From Dermatophagoides farinae (taxonomy: Eukaryota; Arthropoda; Arachnida; Sarcoptiformes; Pyroglyphidae), in the NCBI RefSeq assembly GCF_024713945.1, contig NW_027461514.1:558001-622000 (forward strand): a DNA stretch of 64,000 nucleotides, given 5' to 3'. Numbering within the stretch: position 1 is the first letter of the stretch; every line of letters starts with the position of its first letter. Positions 59,701 to 64,000 of this stretch are shown here, one piece after another. Below the pieces are notes generated by a model. The model worked only from the letters and a program-made list of their open reading frames with translations, ran no database searches and was not told the origin of the DNA. The translations under genes were made by a program, and so were the position numbers.

Positions 59701-61752
59701 AAAGCTCTACCTGCAACTAATTGTATATACACTTTTAATGCTATTTCTACTCTCAAAAAAGTTTCAACATCAAATGTTTCTATAGGTAAAAACTGCTGGT
59801 TGTTTTGGATCCAAAACAAATACTTAGTGACTGTATTTGACCAAACTCAAAACTTTAGCAAATCTGCTCGTATGATTGTTAAAAATCCAAACTTAGATCT
59901 TGCTTATCTCGAGGATCTAGTTACCAAAGCGTCCAAAATACTATTTATTCTAAACCATGACGAAGAAGAACAGTTCGCTAAACTTATTGTTACATCAAAC
60001 GTATTAAAATCTAACCTTAAAACTGTCTCATGTTGTAATAACATTGACAAAAAAACCATCATCAATTTCATGATTCACGACATAATCGTCAGATATAAAC
60101 CCAGCGAACAAAAGCATGATAAGCAACAAACTTCTGAAACTCTTATGGCATCAATCGTAAAACCTGCAGCGGATTTATTTAAATATTTCACAAATAGCTT
60201 TCTCAGAAACCGGTCAAATAGTAACTTAAGCGAAATACAGCCAGAGCAAGAAAATCTCAAGCAGTTTGGTGATGAAACTTTGAGCACAATAAACTCACCA
60301 TCGTTTCCATACTCAAGAAACGAATCTCAGTACATGTCTTATTTTGATCATACGATAAATGAACCCAGTGATTCTCGTCTGATTGAAACTAACATCAAAA
60401 ACTGTTGCAATATTAAAGACTATAAAAAATCAAGCAGGTTATTTTTTGAGGAAAACATCATTACTAGGAAAGTTTCAAAAAATTCTTCGCCGTCGCTTTT
60501 GTTACAACAGATCAATCAAGACACATTTGTTCAAGTGTTTGAATCCCTGGAAGTGAAATTCTTTGTTCTCAAGAAGAAAAAAGAAAAACTGTACAAAATT
60601 GTGGATGTTCACTCCGAAAGTTTTTTTCATTTGCTAAATATCAATAATAATATTGCTGAAAAACCTAATAAAGCATTTTCTTGTTACAATAAAATTTACG
60701 AAAAAAGTCACATAGACTTCATATCAGAGCCTTGCACGCCAAATAATAGTTTCGTTAAAAAACACGTTTCCAATTCAACTTTACCACTAACAATTCTAAC
60801 TCCTGAAATCGATAGATCGGGATCATGGTCAACTAAACCACTGTCCATATCAAAAAAAATAAATTTTTTTAGTAGACAGTTGCAAACACCAATAAAAAAC
60901 AAATTTAATCTAACCAGGAAAGACGAAGCAGCACGTAATAATGCTCTAAAAGCAGCTAAGACAAAAATTTTGGAAGATATCAAAAAAAACATTTATGTCT
61001 TAGCAGCATACGACAATAAACTTATGCTAGGAAGTTTGAATACACAGTTTAAAGATGTGAGTGATCAAGTCGAAGAAACACCTATTTGTTTTAACCCGAT
61101 TAGTATTGACTTTGTGTCGTATAATTTAATAGTTTCATCGGGAGAAAGAACGTTTATGTATATATATTCTTTAGATAACTCTCTAGTACTCAAACAAGAA
61201 TTAAACCTAAAAAACGCAGTCAAGGTTTCCTTTTTAAACAGCTTGCTTCTTGTGTCATCAACAAAATCTGACAATACATCTCAAGTCAACATTTATCGCA
61301 TTAATCTAGCTAAAATAAAGGTCGAACTTATATTGGAAAAAACATTCGACTATACAATAGTGGATTCCATGATTGGATATGCTGCTAACAGCTATATACT
61401 ATTCTTAAAAACCAGAAATGACGTAACACTTTTATCTTTTGAAAATATGCATAGTGCTGAAAAAGCAAAGATCACACAGCTTATTCAGTTGGACACACGA
61501 TCAGAAACAGAACAGCTAAGTATACAAGGTGCGAATTCAGTGTGTTTTATGCAATACAATCTTTTTGAAACGACAGTCACTCTGTTATCAGTTCAGGAAA
61601 ACAAATCTATTTCCTTAAAATCGATTAAATTAGAAAATCCACCGAGAAAAATTGTTTATTACGAACCGTTAAAAGAATTTTTAATAACTAAGACGAGTCC
61701 CAAGTCTTCATGTTACCAATACATATTACTTAAACCCGTACCCAATCTGTAA
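56758..61752 (+). CDS. Unconventional myosin with IQ motifs and beta-propeller-like tail
   Basis: This 1664-residue protein starts at the ATG at 56758, since the frame is open upstream only to non-ATG codons. Motor domain (1 to about 745): P-loop GESGSGKT (122-129), switch I NHNSSRFGKF (from 174), switch II DIFGFE (from 420), and FIRCINPN. The reactive-thiol region reads TITNLCKNGY, diverged from the usual GVLE-I-R. About four degenerate IQ motifs follow (about 775-890, for example AVRIQNVCRMRITRNKY). A polar low-complexity stretch runs from 890 to 1400. The C-terminal 260 residues form beta-rich repeats like a WD or CNH propeller (LIVSSGERTFMYIYSLD, SLLLVSSTKSDN). This order matches apicomplexan myosin F (class XXII, WD40 tail). 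Class assignment is inference. Confidence 0.85.
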   Translation: MNDSFSNDSQESTRFQNFEQVPSNLVHLNEITQNSIINCLKTRYLYNEIYTECGPILIAINPHREVASLYTDELQETYFAEIQKNFSEKNLVSIKPHVYKMTTKALFNMFAENRSQSIIINGESGSGKTETSKAIISFLSNLNRSIGVNSNLESLIIKYNDVFEMFGNAKTIQNHNSSRFGKFIQFYYDPEKKTINNIKIKTYLLETTRVCIQNRNENTFHVFYKLFSYGVQQTSEMHKKQVRLKLYSLLNLHPSEINLDKIIKSDYISNYEYDEKQVTEEAQEFTQVCQLLSSLVDNKNEFITILQLIIAILLIGSIKLQQKTSSSTLTKESEQIIQNISFLLEVFPLSFTELLTKHQLAAGSSNFIKELDTKQAYFIRDTLAQILYQYLFEFIVYKINKRFSSGNVTMNEYPFFGILDIFGFEIFTKNSLEQLCINYTNERLQDIFNEQVNRYEETLYLNENVSLASNRLDNSSIIKVFNQPNNLFILLEDEGRLPGGNDQRFIEHLKTNRDFHPVIQFEINKKFLQDTEFIVCHTIGAVKYDSTNFLKKNHNHYKTSIINFLRQSSLEKKLDFSFDIIDAPMNKKKHSVKTISSQFKQQLDSLIEIIQSTNIQFIRCINPNHSFTPFHIDETIFSEQIKNNSIFTITNLCKNGYTYKFEHKFFINFVKPILLLGLSTSPITKQSVEVLSRESRSLVLQKIKLEQYYEALNEVKKHLKNNEYDFLLGKTLVFLTNEAYKVYWSAVKFSFAYAATRINAKIKQILQQRAVRTKISSILVIQKYSRRHLVKTAFISKLKAVARLQNFCLMCISNCNLRKFYKLDSNVKNLTTLVTQYHRIKDLQAVRIQNVCRMRITRNKYLKKIAAIKYIQRVFRTKIKPKILKRTVILAKSDVEHLAEISFADEVNNENLNLKNIHAWQKGCEPGSKFHTKKSNHLELLTSDISFKILSRRQLINKKFSLSFDARDCLGSPTSKYANPLKALPATNCIYTFNAISTLKKVSTSNVSIGKNCWLFWIQNKYLVTVFDQTQNFSKSARMIVKNPNLDLAYLEDLVTKASKILFILNHDEEEQFAKLIVTSNVLKSNLKTVSCCNNIDKKTIINFMIHDIIVRYKPSEQKHDKQQTSETLMASIVKPAADLFKYFTNSFLRNRSNSNLSEIQPEQENLKQFGDETLSTINSPSFPYSRNESQYMSYFDHTINEPSDSRLIETNIKNCCNIKDYKKSSRLFFEENIITRKVSKNSSPSLLLQQINQDTFVQVFESLEVKFFVLKKKKEKLYKIVDVHSESFFHLLNINNNIAEKPNKAFSCYNKIYEKSHIDFISEPCTPNNSFVKKHVSNSTLPLTILTPEIDRSGSWSTKPLSISKKINFFSRQLQTPIKNKFNLTRKDEAARNNALKAAKTKILEDIKKNIYVLAAYDNKLMLGSLNTQFKDVSDQVEETPICFNPISIDFVSYNLIVSSGERTFMYIYSLDNSLVLKQELNLKNAVKVSFLNSLLLVSSTKSDNTSQVNIYRINLAKIKVELILEKTFDYTIVDSMIGYAANSYILFLKTRNDVTLLSFENMHSAEKAKITQLIQLDTRSETEQLSIQGANSVCFMQYNLFETTVTLLSVQENKSISLKSIKLENPPRKIVYYEPLKEFLITKTSPKSSCYQYILLKPVPNL

Positions 61753-61863
61753 AAAAAAATTTTGAGTTTGAGATTTTATATAGGTCGAAAATAATTATTT
61801 TGCAAAAAGATTTTTGATTACTTCTCTCGTTAGAATCAACATGTCGAGCCCACTAATACTGAC

Positions 61864-63249
61864 ATGCGCAAGGCTGACTTGATTTCCGCTCATCTAGAGA
61901 TGCCTCCTGACCCACAAGCACAAACTCCTTCACAGCTAAACACGAACGACGCTGTCGGCACCGCTAACCCTGGTGTTTCCCAATACGTTGAATACAACAC
62001 CGACAACTCTAACCAGACGCCAAATCAAAATTTTCCCATAGCTCCGAATTATAGAAACTTTAATCATTCTCAATGTAACTTTATACCGAGGAGTGTCCAA
62101 AACATAAACGAAGATGTAGATAACCGCATTATCTATGGCCAGTTTCCACCCCAATATCACCAATCGGCAGGGTACAACCGCATGAGTTATTCTAATAACA
62201 ACTTGCCAGTGCAGGGGTATTTAAATGAGACGCCTGGAAGGAACATTAACCAAATGGCTTATTATTCGGCGACCAAATATCCAGCGTATTACAGGCCAAT
62301 TAAAGTGATGCCGCCAAACATGAATGCTAATTTTAACCCCCACGTAAATGCAAATTCGAATTTCGCTCACCCAATGAACGCTAACCCTGAAGAACTGAAA
62401 AATCGCTTTTTCAAGGTCAAAACCAGACTTATAACGGCCAACACGCGGATAATCACAATGGTCAAACAAATACAAAAACTCAAAAGTTTTACTCCTCCTG
62501 CGTCATCTTCTTCTTATCCGAGCTTTACACTTTTATCGCCATCACAAGATGAAATCGTTTACTTTCCGAATAAGTCAGACGCGTCTAGAAGTTTGATTTT
62601 TATATATTACAACAAAAACACCGGTATGTTGGCTACAAGTGGAACGTCCAGCGAGTACCTAAACGACATCGTAAACAGTTTTAAAAAATTACTAAATCTC
62701 ACTGATGACGGTCCAAATAACGACTTTATTGTTACTAACTGTGCCCTTTTTTCAGCTGTTCCGTACAACTACAAAATATGTTTAGACCTCATTTATATCA
62801 CGCTTAAAGAACACTTTCCACATTGGAATATCACGTATGAACCACACTGGTCGCAAGTGTTAGTTATTTCCAGGTCTGATTACATTTGTCTCAAAAACAT
62901 AAACAACCCGATTAATAGGCTCATCACCCAAGACATCGTTAAACTGTCGCTGCTCGAAAAGTCTCTCCACGACATCGACTGTCGAGAGCGACTGGAAGAT
63001 TTAACATTTTACAAATTTTACCAAGAACATGGCATCCCGCTTGACACGCCAATTAGCTCCGTCGACGAAATGAGGCCGCTTACTATAGGTTGTGGACGAG
63101 AAATAAAGTATATATTAACGCAGTTAACGATTATAACACACAGTGAAACGACAGAATCAGAACACTACTGCAACTACGCTCTGTTCATGCCTCTTTTTAC
63201 CTATTTTACTTGTCCTAACGACAACATGTCATTATACGACACTATTTAG
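61864..63249 (+). CDS. Unknown protein, Pro/Asn-rich N-terminus
   Basis: This is a 461-residue single exon. The first ~190 residues are rich in Pro, Asn, Gln and Tyr and probably disordered. A basic helix (EELKNRFFKVKTRLITANTRIITMVKQIQKLK) is followed by a folded-looking C-terminal ~260 residues (YICLKNINNPINRLITQDIVKLSLLEKSL; CNYALFMPLFTYF). No family was recognised. A 14-codon upstream ATG frame (61841-61882) overlaps the start region. Confidence 0.6.
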   Translation: MRKADLISAHLEMPPDPQAQTPSQLNTNDAVGTANPGVSQYVEYNTDNSNQTPNQNFPIAPNYRNFNHSQCNFIPRSVQNINEDVDNRIIYGQFPPQYHQSAGYNRMSYSNNNLPVQGYLNETPGRNINQMAYYSATKYPAYYRPIKVMPPNMNANFNPHVNANSNFAHPMNANPEELKNRFFKVKTRLITANTRIITMVKQIQKLKSFTPPASSSSYPSFTLLSPSQDEIVYFPNKSDASRSLIFIYYNKNTGMLATSGTSSEYLNDIVNSFKKLLNLTDDGPNNDFIVTNCALFSAVPYNYKICLDLIYITLKEHFPHWNITYEPHWSQVLVISRSDYICLKNINNPINRLITQDIVKLSLLEKSLHDIDCRERLEDLTFYKFYQEHGIPLDTPISSVDEMRPLTIGCGREIKYILTQLTIITHSETTESEHYCNYALFMPLFTYFTCPNDNMSLYDTI

Positions 63250-63352
63250 ACATAAAATTTTAAATAATAATAAATGAACCGTCGGAGTAATTATCATTTT
63301 TTTAATAAAATTTAAAAAACAGCATCAACCTTTCCTTACAAACCGAGCAGCG

Positions 63353-64000
63353 ATGTCTAATAAAACCGAAGTCGAAACGTCTGGTTTGAGAACCCAGCCC
63401 ATGGGGACTATCATGAAAGGAGTTTACATGCCGGAAACACAGGCATTTGATCCAGGAGACTTTTGTGTGACTTCTTTTTACAAAAAGTATGTTTCTAAGA
63501 TTTTGATACCTCATGGTTTAATCAAAGAACGTGTTAAAAAAATGGCTGAATCTATTTTTCTACACTACTCTAAACTCGACGGAGAGTTTATCATACTGAC
63601 CACTATGAACGGAGCTTTTGCTTTCTTCGCAACTTTGAATGAATCTTTGATCGACTATTCGACCGCTAAACAGTGCTTACGCCGTCCGCCCTATTTTGTT
63701 GAATTCTTGAAATGCTCCTCCTACTTCGGAACTGAGCAAGCATCAGACGTGAACTTTTCTTCCGACGTCACTCGTATATTGAACGCGTGCAAAAAGAAAC
63801 ACGTTCTAATTGTCGAAGACCTTATTGACTCTGGGCACACCCTTACCAAACTTCGTGAGAATCTCGAAGCTAACGAAACTCTTTCTGTTAAAACGGCATG
63901 CTGTTTTTCAAAACGAACCACCAAGTGGAACGGATTTACGCCTGACTGGGTAGGCTTCGACGTAGACGATCACTTCATCGTAGGTTACGGGTGTGACTTG
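63353..64000 (+). CDS. HGPRT: Hypoxanthine-guanine phosphoribosyltransferase (3' end outside window)
   Basis: 216 residues are seen and the gene runs off the window. The protein salvages purine bases by transferring ribose-5-phosphate from PRPP. The PRPP signature VLIVEDLIDSGHT is intact, the purine-site segment KRTTKWNGFTPDWVGFDVDDHFIVGYG is close to the Plasmodium enzyme, and the start region YKKYVSKILIPHGLIKERVKKMA aligns with apicomplexan HGPRTs. Two normally invariant loops are changed: the LKG motif reads MNG, and the RLKSY loop that carries the catalytic Ser-Tyr reads FLKCSSY. Confidence 0.85.
   Translation, partial: MSNKTEVETSGLRTQPMGTIMKGVYMPETQAFDPGDFCVTSFYKKYVSKILIPHGLIKERVKKMAESIFLHYSKLDGEFIILTTMNGAFAFFATLNESLIDYSTAKQCLRRPPYFVEFLKCSSYFGTEQASDVNFSSDVTRILNACKKKHVLIVEDLIDSGHTLTKLRENLEANETLSVKTACCFSKRTTKWNGFTPDWVGFDVDDHFIVGYGCDL

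Noticed and set aside
1-64000. CRISPR arrays, insertion sequences, prophage or viral elements
   Set aside because: No direct-repeat arrays, transposase-like or viral genes were seen. The content is eukaryotic nuclear genes throughout.

Overview
This is a gene-dense, AT-rich nuclear genome segment from a eukaryote, almost certainly a single-celled protist. About 36 protein genes, one tRNA-Cys and one probable box C/D snoRNA fill 64 kb. Only one gap exceeds 300 bp. Genes alternate strands freely, with no operons. At least 15 genes carry exactly one spliceosomal intron. Twelve of these introns are only 27-34 nt long, with GTRNGT donors and a TAG (once CAG) acceptor, and most lie close to the start codon. 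The code is the standard one.

Lineage is an inference. Several genes point to alveolates, Apicomplexa in particular: an ankyrin-bromodomain protein with the layout of apicomplexan BDP1, a myosin with IQ motifs and a C-terminal beta-propeller-like tail as in apicomplexan myosin F, an SF-assemblin-like coiled coil, and a hypoxanthine-guanine phosphoribosyltransferase resembling the Plasmodium form. The tiny introns and compact layout would suit a reduced parasite, but other reduced protists cannot be excluded without a phylogeny.

Layout. 0-9.4 kb: TFIIIC-like winged-helix protein (partial), divergent protein kinase, MTR4 helicase, a U16/snR87-like snoRNA, and a large secreted Asn-rich protein. 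9.6-20.4 kb: tRNA 2'-phosphotransferase with a large insertion, DYRK-like kinase, thioredoxin, GPN3, and several unrecognised proteins. 20.6-26.5 kb: TSR1, SmD1, CLF1/Syf3 and an SF-assemblin-like coiled coil. 26.8-33.8 kb: one 2342-residue armadillo/HEAT-type protein. 33.9-40.5 kb: RPN11, p23 with a cysteine-pair tail, a probably dual-acylated coiled coil, NIP7, two small membrane or secreted proteins, and a START-domain protein. 40.7-47.4 kb: RPC2 and EFL1, divergent and 31 bp apart. 47.5-52.3 kb: eS19, a bacterial-type RNase HII, CBP20, a DPH7-like WD protein, tRNA-Cys, and the ankyrin-bromodomain protein. 52.4-64 kb: PP5, SF3B14/p14, coiled coil, DHHC protein, myosin, an unknown protein and HGPRT (cut by the window end).

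By function the window is mostly housekeeping. Ribosome and RNA biogenesis is represented by MTR4, TSR1, NIP7, EFL1, eS19, RPC2, the TFIIIC-like protein and the snoRNA. Splicing and cap binding is represented by SmD1, CLF1, SF3B14 and CBP20. The most unusual items are the p23 cysteine-pair tail, the bacterial-type RNase HII carrying a 27-nt intron, the intron architecture with one 246-nt outlier, a perfect 42-nt palindrome in a divergent promoter, and a one-base frameshift in RPC2.
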